64,000 nt of DNA, from positions 124,001 through 188,000 of the forward strand of contig ML213519.1 in assembly GCA_004369045.1 (NCBI GenBank). The letters are read 5' to 3'. Of the stretch, positions 23,811-34,100 are shown in pieces. Position numbers and translations under genes: made by a program. Every line of letters begins with the position of its first letter. The stretch's first letter is position 1. Below the pieces are notes generated by a model. It searched no databases. It saw nothing but the letters and a program-made list of their open reading frames with translations, and was not told the origin of the DNA. This stretch comes from Heliocybe sulcata. Lineage: Eukaryota; Basidiomycota; Agaricomycetes; Gloeophyllales; Gloeophyllaceae.

Positions 23811-23825
23811 CCCTTGAACGCAGTG
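23811..23825 (-). repeat. CACTA right terminal inverted repeat
   Basis: Reads CACTGCGTTCAAGGG on the minus strand and is followed by the AGC target duplication at 23826-23828. Confidence 0.88.
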
Positions 23826-23959
23826 AGCGATATAAGTGCAGACAGCTTGCGTCCGATTCCGGGTAGTAAGAAGGAGCTTCGAGCGAACACTGACAGGTTA
23901 ATAGATACAGGACAAACAAGTAGATCTAAAACATAAATTACAACCACGCGCACCACTCC

Positions 23960-25399
23960 TTACACCACCTCCCCATCCTCTCCAGGTCGCCGCCTAGGCC
24001 CCCCAAACCCACCCCAGTACCCCCTCCTCCCCTCCATCTGGCTCGCATTCAAACACTGTGGTCGCTCAAAATCCTCCGCGCTCCCAAACGGCCAGATCGG
24101 CACCATGCAGAGCCTGTCGTAGTCGCATGGCCCACACCGCTTCCACGCCGTCCACTCCAAGTAGCCCATCAGCTCCCGGATCTCCTGGACGGCGGCGGGG
24201 TGAGTGGGCTGCTGGGACGCAGAGGAGAGGGAGGCGCAGATGCGCGTGGAGATGGCCCAGATGGCGGAGGCCGCCATGGACTGCGAGGGCACGGGCGCGG
24301 TGGAAGGGATGAACTGCGCGGCACAGCGTTGGATCTCGGCGGTGGCGTTGCGGTCCGCGTAGTCGATGAACGGCTTCATCGTATTCTCAATCTCATCTTG
24401 CACGTCTTCGAGGGTGGGCAGGGCGCCAGATACGAGGTGCTCAAGCCGGCTTGCGTACCGCCCGACGATCATGTCCGCTGTGGCCTGCCAGTCGAACGAC
24501 GCGCCCGGCCCCAGGACGAGCGCCGTGATGTCGCCTTTCATCATCCCGACCTGCGCCGCGGTGGCGTTCACGAGGCGGGGAAGGACGCGCCCGTCGACGG
24601 CGCGGAAGAGCGGGTGCACGCCGTACTTGGCATCAAAGCCCGTCACGAACGCGTCGTAGTTCAGCTGCACCCGCCCCCCGCCGATCCCGTCGTACCGCGC
24701 CGTGATCGCGCGGTAGTAGTCGAACCTCTGCCCCCCATCTCGCATCCCTCTGCCCTTCGCCCGCGTGATCCTCTCCACCGCGAGTGTCTCGGAAAAGTTG
24801 CACATGATGATCTCGAACCCGCCCTCCATGCGCAGGATCCCGTCGATCCGGCCCTGCCACTCTGTCGCAGCGAGCGCGCACATGCCCTTGGCGCGCTCGT
24901 ACTCGCGGAACATGCCTGTCTTCTCGGTGTCGTTGAGGAGGACGTAGTCCTGGGTGTCGAGGGTGCCCTTCGCGGACTTAGCGGCGGCCTCGCCGTCGAG
25001 GTAGAGAAGACGGAGAGGGCGTGCGGTGCGGTAGGTGTGCAGGTAGCCGCCGAGTTCGTCGTCTTCAGGCGGGGCAAGAGGGACCTGAGGCGCAGGGCCT
25101 TCCCCTGGCGGACGTCTCCCCCTCCTGCGCCAAGCGAAGAGCAGCGAGTGCTCGGGTTCGAATGCGAGCCATTCCATGCCGGCGACGGGCGCCTCGCTGC
25201 TCGTGCCGTGGTAGAGCTGGGTGCCCTCGGGCACAGTGGCGAGGAAGTAGGACATGCCGTTGTGGTTGAGAGACGAGCCCCATTGGCGCAGGGCGGAGTG
25301 GATCGCGTTGAAGACGTGGTTGGCGTTCGACGTGAGGTCCGTCGGGGTCGCGACGACCGCTGCAGCCAGGGTTAACAGCGCTAGGGGGAAGGACTTCAT
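23960..25399 (-). CDS. Secreted fungal protein of unknown function (YOR389W-like)
   Basis: Intronless, about 479 residues. The start MKSFPLALLTLAAAVVA gives a clean signal peptide; an upstream in-frame ATG at 25420 would add seven basic residues and spoil it. Landmarks are SSLNHNGMSYFLATVPEGTQ, LYHGTSSEAPVAGMEWLAFE, GYLHTYRTARPLRLLYLDGE and a cysteine-rich end CGPCDYDRLCMVPIWPFG. These resemble a widespread secreted fungal family that includes yeast YOR389W as I remember it; no activity is known. GC content at third positions is very high, which creates long antisense open frames that I do not count as genes. The CACTA right end lies 134 bp beyond the stop, so that insertion is close to but outside the coding part. 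Confidence 0.8.
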   Translation of the reverse strand: MKSFPLALLTLAAAVVATPTDLTSNANHVFNAIHSALRQWGSSLNHNGMSYFLATVPEGTQLYHGTSSEAPVAGMEWLAFEPEHSLLFAWRRRGRRPPGEGPAPQVPLAPPEDDELGGYLHTYRTARPLRLLYLDGEAAAKSAKGTLDTQDYVLLNDTEKTGMFREYERAKGMCALAATEWQGRIDGILRMEGGFEIIMCNFSETLAVERITRAKGRGMRDGGQRFDYYRAITARYDGIGGGRVQLNYDAFVTGFDAKYGVHPLFRAVDGRVLPRLVNATAAQVGMMKGDITALVLGPGASFDWQATADMIVGRYASRLEHLVSGALPTLEDVQDEIENTMKPFIDYADRNATAEIQRCAAQFIPSTAPVPSQSMAASAIWAISTRICASLSSASQQPTHPAAVQEIRELMGYLEWTAWKRCGPCDYDRLCMVPIWPFGSAEDFERPQCLNASQMEGRRGYWGGFGGPRRRPGEDGEVV

Positions 25400-25462
25400 G
25401 GCAGCGCGCCGGTGCAGCACGACTGTCAGTGACTAGTGAGAAGTTGTCAGATAAGATCAAGC

Positions 25463-25470
25463 CTTATATA
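25463..25470 (-). promoter_or_regulatory. TATA box of the secreted protein gene
   Basis: TATATAAG on the minus strand, about 64 bp before the ATG at 25399. Called from sequence and spacing only. Confidence 0.45.
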
Positions 25471-25472
25471 CG

Positions 25473-26282
25473 GAGCGCCATGATTAGAGTGCTGCGGAGC
25501 GGTCTCGCATCCGCAGCAACGCAGCGTAACCTCAGGCTCCCTCCAGCATGCGCGGCGATTTCATCGAGCAGAAGATAGATGCCGTAGCTATCGATACCAG
25601 CGCTGCAGCCTGCAGAGACTTGTAGAGCGTAGCAATAAAAATGGGCGGAGGAACTTCGGCGTCTGCTTCTATCAAATCAGGTGACTGTGTATGCTCCCCA
25701 CGTGACGAACGTGTATGTGGCTGAGCCAAGCGAGGAGGTCATCAGTCGATAGAATAGGAATACAAAGCAGGAGAACAAACCAACATGAAATAGATACCAC
25801 TTGATGTTGGGTATAATATTGCGGCGTTGGAGAGAGCGTGGTATGGCAAAGGCTGAAGGCTATTGGGCTGCAGAGATGCCGATGTAGCTGAAGGCCGCAA
25901 GCGCGTGACAGTCAATCAGAAGCCGCACCGAGGAACTGAGCACGAGGGTGGGCAGAAACGCGTCGTTTCTGCTGCCGAACAAAACCCACGCTACACCGAG
26001 CCACAACGCAGTACAAGAGGGAGGGTGGGGCAAAAGATTTGCTTTAGCATTGCAGCTTATAGGATCAAATGGGGAGAAGGGAATACTGACGCGTGACGCT
26101 GGCAGGACAATGTGAAGCAGAGGGCGATACGCCACAGGCGTGGATGCCACGAGCCAGCGGCGCGAGACTCGCGTGGGCCGCACCTAGCTTGGCGATGCGC
26201 GGCCTCAAGCCGCTCCCTAGCGTATCTGCCTCAGAGAGCGTTTTCTATGAAATTATTGACTCCCGATCCCTTCTCTTCTGCA
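25473..26282. other. Intergenic, no gene recognised
   Basis: About 800 bp between the secreted protein promoter and the esterase relic. Open frames of 60-107 codons occur on both strands but carry no family motif and overlap one another. Confidence 0.4.
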
Positions 26283-26450
26283 AAGGTCGTCTCTTGAATT
26301 CACCAGCAATCTCGAGGGCAGCGCAACCTCCCTTTGCTGGCATTCCTACACTGCCATACTTCACCCCACGTGTATAAAATTGTCGCCCATGTCATAACTA
26401 CTAGCCCGTCTTTGATTCCTATGGGAGCTTCGCAGGATGTGGCTCCGGTA
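26283..26450 (+). pseudogene. Carboxylesterase gene relic
   Basis: The end, 26389-26450, closely matches the esterase intron-exon junction at 6347-6406: tctttgattc then gcaggatgtggctccggta in both. The 100 bp before it align weakly with the preceding esterase exon (SLEF...EGS against SVELH...ESS). No flanking esterase exons remain. It lies 128 bp before the start of the second POLD4 copy, which fits loss of an esterase copy from a former tandem block. Confidence 0.55.
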
Positions 26451-26578
26451 ACGAATCGAACGAATCGAGATTCATAGCCGGCGGAGCACGCCGGCAACTG
26501 CCGTGCTGAGCGCCACTAAACGTCTAACCTCTCGCTTACTCCTGCCTATACCTCTGCCTTTTACCTTTACGTTGCACT

Positions 26579-27501
26579 ATGCCCGTTACGCGCTCAAATT
26601 CCAAAAATGCATCTCCGTCACTGAAACAAGCCCGGTTGTCGTTCACATCCGCCAGACGCACGGCGTCGAATGCGACGAGCAAGAAGCCGACGGCGTCTCG
26701 CACCACTTCCACCTCTTCGATCCAAAGACCCCTCGAAGGCTCGGACAGTGAGTCCTCGGGAAGCGATGTCGAAGAAGTTGTTATGCCTCGTACGTGGAAG
26801 AGGAAGGGCAAAGGAGTGGAAGAGGGTGTGGCCCGCATGAAGATTGTGGAGGACACAGTTCCGGCCGACGGGGAGGTGATGGATCTGCAGGACAGGAGAG
26901 GACGATGGACAAAGCATTATGGGGCTGTTAGGCAGAAGATGGGTAACTTGGAACCCAGTGAGTCTCAATGCGATACCACCCTTGGCTTCGTCAGCCCCGG
27001 CTGGCGAGCCGCATACATGCTGTATCCATGCTGTAGAACTCGTCATCAGCGGATTACGGCATCGTGTGCGATATATGTAGCATATATGCTGCTTGCATTA
27101 TCGTAGTTCATATTTTTGACCACCTATGTGTTCGTCAGCCGCACTGATACTAACCATCTCCCTTAGTTCACGCCAAAGGCCAAACAAAAGTTCATCACAT
27201 TCTTCGCGTATTTGATCTGTTCGTCATCTCCTCCTCATTTTATCCTTCAATCTCATCATACCTCCTATTCGAACCAGGTCGTATGAGTACGGGCCATGTA
27301 TCGGCGTCACCCGCCTGGAGCGCTGGGAGCGCGCACAGGCTTTGGGGCTAAATCCTCCACCAGAGGCGAGCTTCCTCGTTCCTTATACTCTCTAGCTTAA
27401 ACTGACCGTTTATTGGATCACAGGTCCGCGAGATCCTGCTCACGAAACAAGGCCAAGAGGAGGACCAGTTCCGTGAGACCGTGTTCCACGGTGAAGCCTA
27501 A
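26579..27501 (+). CDS. POLD4: DNA polymerase delta subunit 4 (POLD4/Cdm1-like), copy B
   Basis: Complete gene of 198 codons in four exons: 26579-26957, 27167-27218, 27278-27365 and 27424-27501. All junctions join in phase. The N-terminus MPVTRSNSKNASPSLKQARL continues to QARLSFTSARR, which sits where a PCNA-interacting (PIP) motif is expected and loosely resembles one (Q..L..F). A Ser/Thr-rich disordered stretch and the conserved RQKMGNLEPIHAKGQTKVHH follow. The C-terminal domain has YGPCIGVTRLERWERAQALG and LNPPPEVREILLTKQGQ, the POLD4 signature. The third intron starts with GC (gcgagc at 27366), as in copy A. The role is to stabilise polymerase delta and support processive or damage-tolerant synthesis in the nucleus. 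The neighbouring MFS gene has no functional link and was co-duplicated. Confidence 0.9.
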
Positions 27502-28120
27502 TCACCTTATCCCCTTCGTCCTCTGTCGACCCTATGATCCGTCCCGAGTCAGATTTGCTCTCATTGTTAGGTATCGTTTCTGTCAACTGCCAGGACTATC
27601 GTCATCATCATGTAATCATTGCCCCAGTGTACCTCAATAACATTAATGGAAATGTACAGAGCCTACTTCCTCGTACCGATTCTTCCTACTGACACAGCTT
27701 TGTTGGCGAGTTTATTCTCCTCTGCAACACACGTTATCGTGAGTGCTGTCTCCGTTAATCTTCAGTGCCAGTGCCACGGAACTTGACTAGGTGAGTCATT
27801 GATTGCCAGTGTATGCGTGCTGACTAGGTCATAGTTGGCATTGCGGTAGCATCGTCACCGTCATAGGCGTCTATCTTCGTGCGGTTTCTCATAGATCTGG
27901 TTATCCATCATTCTGCGGTACGTCATGGGCGTCTATCGCTCTGCGGGTACTCATGATTGCACGACAGATGAGTCTCGTCAGCCGGGCCCGCCTTGTTCGC
28001 CGTCTGTTGATCCGAATCCAGGTCAAGTGCCTGACTCCATCGGGGTTGCGCAGTGACTTCATTGGATCATTCACCGTATCTCCCTTTCCCTCCTGCCAAG
28101 CAAACGCACTCTCAATCGTC
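27502..28120. other. POLD4-MFS spacer, copy B (empty site)
   Basis: Non-coding spacer homologous to 777-1434 plus 2266-2431. It lacks the 815-bp element; catgattgcacgacag near 27950-27967 corresponds to the insertion point in copy A. Confidence 0.5.
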
Positions 28121-30153
28121 ATGCCAGAGCCTCCGAACCGTGAGCAGCAAGAAGAAATTGACGTGCCACTCCTACCGCGCGATGACCAGCAGGAGGACGG
28201 ATGGATCGAGGAGGAAGAAGCGGAGGCGGCGCTCGTGAAGAAGCTGGAAAAGTGCATACATCGTTTCGACATTCTATGTCTCACAGCAAGGGTGAGTTCC
28301 CATTTTCCAAGAGTTATTTTGAACGAATACGCTGACAACGCCCTCAGGTGGTCCGAAATCTAATCACGTAAGTAATGCTAAAGTCCTGTTGCAGTTAGAC
28401 AGACTTCATAGAATGACTTCCAGGATCGCCGCGTTGTTTGGTTTCCAGGAGGATTTGGCATTGAGCGCTGTGCAGTTCAGCACAGTGCTCGCAGCCCACT
28501 CTATAGCGAGCCTCCCCGCGATATTGTTGTTCCAGTACGTCGCTAGTAACGAGGTTCTCGTTCGTAAACGGCATTAACTGTCCTTCAGTCTTTGCAGTGG
28601 ACGAATAATGCGCTGGTCCGCCGTTGGACCGGTATCTGCGCTCCTTCTGGGGTTTGCTACCATCTCAGTTGGTGAGGCCAGATCCCTAGTGGTTATCATA
28701 TCGTTTCTCTGACACTCATGACAGGATTTACTAAACAGTAGGTGCTACACTATGTGACTTCAGGCTCTAGCCGTTCTCATGCTCAGGAAGGTTCTGGGCG
28801 CTCCTTCTAAACCAATGTGTGATAGGCTTTTTCTCAGCCGCCACGGCATTAAGCAAAGACGCAATACTTCATACATGGCGTAAACCCAAGCATGGATCTC
28901 TTCGGAGCCCTGTGTACAACATCCCGTTCACTGTAGTCTACGGGTTGATGACAGCCACCGTAATACTTCTGCCCTTGATAGGTCAGTCACGACAGCCCTG
29001 GCGGTAAGTCACTATCGCGCAACCACTATTTTCGCAATTAGATGGATCTCGCTGACCATGTCCAGGTTCATCTTTTTCTTTCACGGGACAGTAATCACGC
29101 TGGCCTCGGCGTATGCATGGAGTCGATCCCCCGGCTTACCTGATACAGCTGGATGGCTCTCGGAGTCCGAAAGAGGGATCGTTGCCAAGTGGAAGTCTGA
29201 ATATCAGAAGAACATGGAACGGCGACGCCAATCGCGACATTCAGATCCCCCTCCACCGTCAGGCGAAGAGGACCACCGTGACCCCCCAATACGTCGCTAC
29301 CTGAAACTCCTATATATCGGCTACTGGTTGTCTGCTTCCCATTTGGCAAGGTCGATCGCATGGCTATGGCCAATGATATTTGTTCGGGTTTGTAGCATTG
29401 ATAAGCCTGGTCCTCTTGCACTCCTTGAGAGCGTAGCACCTTGGTTCTTACCTGGATGTCTCGTGTTATTGTACCATCGGTATGAACCTGATTATGGGCC
29501 GGTTACAGGACTAACTGCGCCTTGCCAGGCTTTGGCCAGCACTCTTGCGTAAACCTCTCGTGTCTTTCCTGAAGTCGGAGTTTGTGGTCTACTACGTCTG
29601 CATGCTCGTTGCATTCTCAGGTAGCTTATTCGGCGGTTGGCTGAATCCCGGCTGGCCATCGCTCCGAGTGCTTTCCTTGTACGTGAAGGGGGAATAGAGC
29701 TTCACACATCACAGTTGACGCTGCTTTCAGGTTCTCGATAACCTTCTTGTTCGTTGGGGACATACCTTTCGACGCTACGGCGGCGTTTGGGATTGGGAGT
29801 CTCACCGACTCTCTATCTGCGCGGAAATTGATACTTGCCATAATGTTCCTTGGTAGTTGCAGAGCCGCGGGCGAAGTTTTCGCAAGGTCAGTTTCGTTGT
29901 GGGGTCGAATAATGATCGCGGCTTACCATAGCCTTTTGCTAGCTATAATTTTATTGGGGAAGACGGCACTTTCCGTGAAAAGATTATCTTCTCATGGCCT
30001 GCCTATGTAGCCATGGGTTCCGTAGTCTTTTCGCTTGGCTTCCTGGAGCTCGTCCGGGCCCTCAAGCGTGCCAAACAAAGGCGGGATATAGAGGGGCAAG
30101 AGCAAGAGCAAGAGATGGAAATGCTGCCGGAAGCCTCCAACGTCTTGATATGA
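28121..30153 (+). CDS. MFS permease of the allantoate/anion:cation symporter type, copy B
   Basis: Plasma-membrane solute:proton symporter by family. The start MPEPPNREQQEEIDVPLL precedes AALVKKLEKCIHRFDIL, the soluble lead-in seen in Dal5-like proteins. DRLHRMTSRIAALFGFQEDL then matches their LDR...RIAGL..DLGL pattern. Membrane spans follow in RWSAVGPVSALLLGFATIS and VYGLMTATVILLPLI, then the central loop WRFIFFFHGTVITLAS and LPDTAGWLSESER. The second half includes FSITFLFVGDIPFDATAAFG and SWPAYVAMGSVVFSLGFLEL with a charged tail ending in NVLI. About ten introns. One junction near 28720-28727 lacks the acceptor AG present in copy A (cat for cag), so correct splicing there is uncertain. Elsewhere exons are open where copy A has stops. 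Substrate unknown. Confidence 0.65.
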
Positions 30154-31115
30154 TGACCGGAAACCGGCACGGAGAGATATCCATGATGCTCTTGTTCGGA
30201 ATCAGGGACTCGCATGATCGCCCTTTTTGATTTGCAGTGCACTGATTGATTTTCGTAGATTTCGCTTCACAATTACCGGTACCATGCGCATGCGACCATG
30301 GAAAGTCTGTCTCGATAGAACGGAATTGATATGCGGGACTGCATGCCTGCCGTATTGTTAATGCAGTTCTTCTGATCTTGAAGTACTCGCTCCGACAACA
30401 GATGCCGCAGACATAGAAAAATGGAGCAATCGTAGGAGATGCCGACTTGTCTGACGACGAGTGTGTCGACATATACCACTGCTACCAGGTCTGGCTGACG
30501 TACCCTGCTAACTTCGATTGGTCACTCTCCGCGCGCAAAACGATTATTGCTGGCCAATACCGATGGTACTACAGAGGTCGTCGCCCTCGCTATGTATCCG
30601 TCCACGCCAATGTCCTACCGCTCTGAAGTAACTTTGCTGCATTCTTTGGCTTACACACATTTTTGAATTAGTCTGTGCCGTGAGCGCTGTAGTTTCTTTT
30701 TTGTTCTTGATGAATCGTGTATAGGTACCTATAAGTAACTGCTCGCGTGGGCTCGCGATAAACCACGTGACGTTTCATACTGGTCACGTGGACAGCCACA
30801 AGAACGCCATCGAGAATTCTCGGCGTACTCTTCCTTCAATTATAGGATAATAAAATTAATTACTTGCAGGCTGGTTGGCTGTCCTTTACGGCCATGGGAA
30901 TGGCTTGATGGGGAGTCGGGAATTGCCATATTAGGTATATGCCTATTTTGTCGAGTCTCGGCTGGAGGACCGTCGACGCGTCGCCAGAATCGTCTGGAAC
31001 AGCGAGCGTTGGGTTTACCATATGCCGGGAATATAATCGTTCACAAACTGGCTTGGCTGTGTTCTGTTTAACTTACCCATTACTCCTGCTTGACGACGAC
31101 TGGACCGTTTCTACG
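30154..31115. other. Intergenic; end of duplication and Hsp78 promoter
   Basis: The first ~370 bp are homologous to 4454-4975. The rest is unique sequence upstream of Hsp78. I looked for clean heat-shock elements (nGAAnnTTCn repeats) and found none that were convincing. Confidence 0.45.
30763..30791. promoter_or_regulatory. Inverted pair of CACGTG E-boxes
   Basis: CCACGTGAC and GTCACGTGG form a perfect 9-bp inverted repeat with an 11-bp spacer, 325 bp upstream of the Hsp78 ATG. CACGTG is the core bound by fungal bHLH factors (Cbf1, Pho4 and SREBP types). Regulation of Hsp78 by it is an inference from position. Confidence 0.4.
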
Positions 31116-34100
31116 ATGCAACGCACGGTGATCTCGAGAGCGCCTCTAAGCAGGATCGCACTGCGGAGAGGAGCAACAAATGCTATACGACCTGCCAGCG
31201 CATCATTATGGCTGGCTAGTCGAGTTCCGAGAACATTAACGAGGACGTATGCCTCAAATCCGCCCGGCGGTGGTACGGGGAGAGGAGGGTTTCCGGGATT
31301 TTCGATGCAGCCGCAGCACCAGAAGGGAGATGCTCTGAAGGAGTATGTGAGTATATGCGCATGTGGGAACGACGTTCTGCTCTAACTGTTGCCTAGAGTG
31401 TGGACTTGACAGAGATGGCAAAGCAAGGCAAACTGGATCCGACGATTGGACGAGACGAAGGTGGGTATTCTCCGTGGCTCTCTCGGTCTCCCCTGCAGCT
31501 CCCAAGCACTTCTTCGCCTCATGACAACTCTGCCAGGTCCCTGATAGTATAGAAATCGCAGGACAGCGGCAGTTGGCAGCGAAGGCGCTCGAGTCGGCTG
31601 TGTCTCACCGGGCATAGTAGTCTCTGCTGAAGGATTGGGAACGCAGGGAATATCGAGAGATATCTGTCTTTCTGAGACCAAGCTGAGTGGTATGAATTGG
31701 CAGAGATCCGACGAACAATACAGAGTAAGTGATAATTGATAATGAACGGTCGAATCGGACAAAGAGTGACAGTCCCTTCAAGTCCTATCTCGCAGGACCA
31801 AGTCCAACCCAGTTGTAAGTAACACAGCGTGAAAAGTTCAGCGCCGCGGATCACTGACATGTCTGCTTACAGCTGATCGGGCCTCCTGGAGTCGGAAAGA
31901 CTGCGATATTGGAAGGCCTGGCAAGCCGAATAGTAGCCAAGGAGGTACCTGAGGTACGTTTCGCCATCTCCAGAGAAAACTGCTCATAGATTGATTCTCT
32001 GTGTTTCTCACCGTAGTCACTCCAAAACAAACGCGTCCTGTCGATTGACCTGTCCGCCATAATGGCCGGATCTGGCATTCGTGGCCAGTTCGAAGAGAAG
32101 TTCAAGGCTCTAATTCGCGATATTGAGGAGGAGGTACGGCAATACTACCCAACATGTTCCCTGCAACCGACCTTGAGATATACTTTTTATTGCAGAGCCG
32201 CAATGTCATCTGCTTCATCGACGAAGTCCGTGAGTCGCGTTGATTCGCATGCTATGGATCCGTTTATGCTCAATATATGCGCTGTCCAGACACGCTCTTC
32301 AACCTCGGAAAAGCCGAAGGCAGTATCGACGCCGGACAAATGATTAAACCAGCGCTCGCTCGTGGTTTGCAGCTCGTCGGCGCCACTACACGTACGTTCC
32401 CTGTTTTCACCCCTCCTGACTCCTAGATGTCCTGATATTAATTCTGATAGCGGACGAGTACCGTAAGACGATTGAGAAGGACGCGGCTCTGGAGCGCAGG
32501 TTCCAGCCGGTGCTCATCGACGAGCCGACTACAGAGTCCACGATCTCGATCTTGAGAGGGCTGAAGCCGAGGTATGAGGTGCACCACGGTGTTGAGATCT
32601 CAGATGCTGCGCTAGTAACAGGTACCTGTCATAAAAAATATGATACTTCTCGGTCTTACGCTAACGTCGGATTTGTTTAGCTGCTGTGTACAGCGCACGA
32701 TACATTTCAGACCGTTTCCTGCCGGACAAGGCGATCGACCTTGTGGACGAGGCCGCCTCTGCGCTCCGGCTGGCGCAGGAGTCCAAGCCGGACGAACTGG
32801 AGAAGCTTGATCGGGAGATCGTCACGCTGCAGATCGAGCTGGAGAGTCTGAAGAATGAGTCGGACACGTTCAGTACCGAGCGACGTGCGGAGGTGGAGGA
32901 GACACTGAGGAAGAAGAGGGAGGAGTCGGAGCAGCTGACAGCGATCTGGCAAGCAGGTGCGCTAGGGCAACATGTCCTGATCTGGGTGCGAACCTGCGAT
33001 GCTGACTATGATTCTACTTGAATAGAGCGCGCTCGGCTGGATAGGATTAAAGACCTCAAGGAGCGGCTTGAAGATGCCAAGCACGAGCTTGAAGTCTCAC
33101 AGCGGCAGGGCGAGTACGAAAAGGCCAGTCGACTGCGGTTCGCGGTAATCCCGGAACTGGAGAGACAGTTACCTAAGGAGACGGAGATGGCGGATGACGC
33201 CCACGAGAGCCCGCTGGCGATGTTGCATGACAGAGTGACTAGCAATGATATTGCGAGGGTCGTGGCGAAGGCGACGGGTATCCCGGTGCAGAATTTGTTA
33301 AAGGGCGAGAGGGATAAGTTGATCCACGTGAGTGTAGTGACGGTCCATGAGTAACACATGTGCTGATAAGGACGTGCAGATGGAGGATGCGCTCCGCCAG
33401 AGGGTGGTCGGACAGGACCACGTCGTGTCTGCTGTTAGCGACGCTGTGAGACTGTCACGCGCTGGCCTGCAACCGCCGAATCGGCCTGTTGCATCGTTCC
33501 TGTTCTTGGGCCCTACGGGTGTTGGCAAGGTATGCTTTCGTCCCCTGTATAAGGCGCATCAACAACCTACTCATCTGCTCCTAGACGGAGCTATGCAAAG
33601 CACTCGCTGCTTTCCTCTACAATGACGAGCAGCGGGGATTGATCAACATCAATATGTCGGAGGTAAGTCAACGGTATTCGTTGCCGAGACGTTTTCTCAT
33701 GCTTTTCGGTAGTACCATGACCGCCATACCATGTCTCGACTCATCGGTGCTGCTCCTGGATATGTCGGATTCGAAGAGGGCGGTACGTATTTTCTTGGGC
33801 CATCTTTCTTATCTGCATGCTGACCGTTGGCTCATCTTCTGTTAGGACAACTCACTGAAGCCGTTCGTCGTAAACCATACGCTGTCATCCTGCTTGACGA
33901 GCTCGAGAAGGCCCACAAGGTAACTATGGAGAGCAGCTTCTCATGGCTTTTGCTAACCCTCTGCTAGGATGTCGCCATGATCTTGCTGCAAATACTGGAT
34001 GAGGGGAGCATTACAGACAGTCAAGGACGGAAGGTTGATTTCAAGGTATGTTCCTCCTCCGCTTTGTCAGACCACAATGTTCACTGTCGTGCCAGAACAC

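Larger units (their letters stand above)
13807..23825. mobile_element. Complete CACTA (EnSpm) DNA transposon
   Basis: A 10,019-bp element. The left end begins CACTGCATTTAAGGG and the right end in reverse complement begins CACTGCGTTCAAGGG. Both are flanked by the same trinucleotide AGC (13804-13806 and 23826-23828), the 3-bp duplication typical of CACTA elements. Subterminal regions on both sides are rich in short GACTAG, GGGACTAG and AGTCCC words, likely transposase binding sites. It encodes a Tnp2-type transposase on the plus strand and a second protein on the minus strand, meeting tail to tail near 20.25-20.44 kb. Intact ends, an exact target duplication and long open exons suggest a fairly young copy. 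Activity is not shown. Confidence 0.88.

Noticed and set aside
13807-23825. KDZ or Mutator assignment for the large element
   Set aside because: The CACTG ends, 3-bp target duplication and Tnp2-type motifs fit CACTA; KDZ and Mutator elements have longer duplications and different proteins.
24200-25375. 391-codon plus-strand open frame
   Set aside because: It is antisense to the intronless secreted protein gene; high GC at third positions opens the opposite strand. Its composition (Arg, Gly, Val, Asp) is that of a shadow frame.
30800-31000. Heat-shock elements in the Hsp78 promoter
   Set aside because: Only GAATTC without the spacing nGAAnnTTCn and isolated TTC/GAA units; no array of three.
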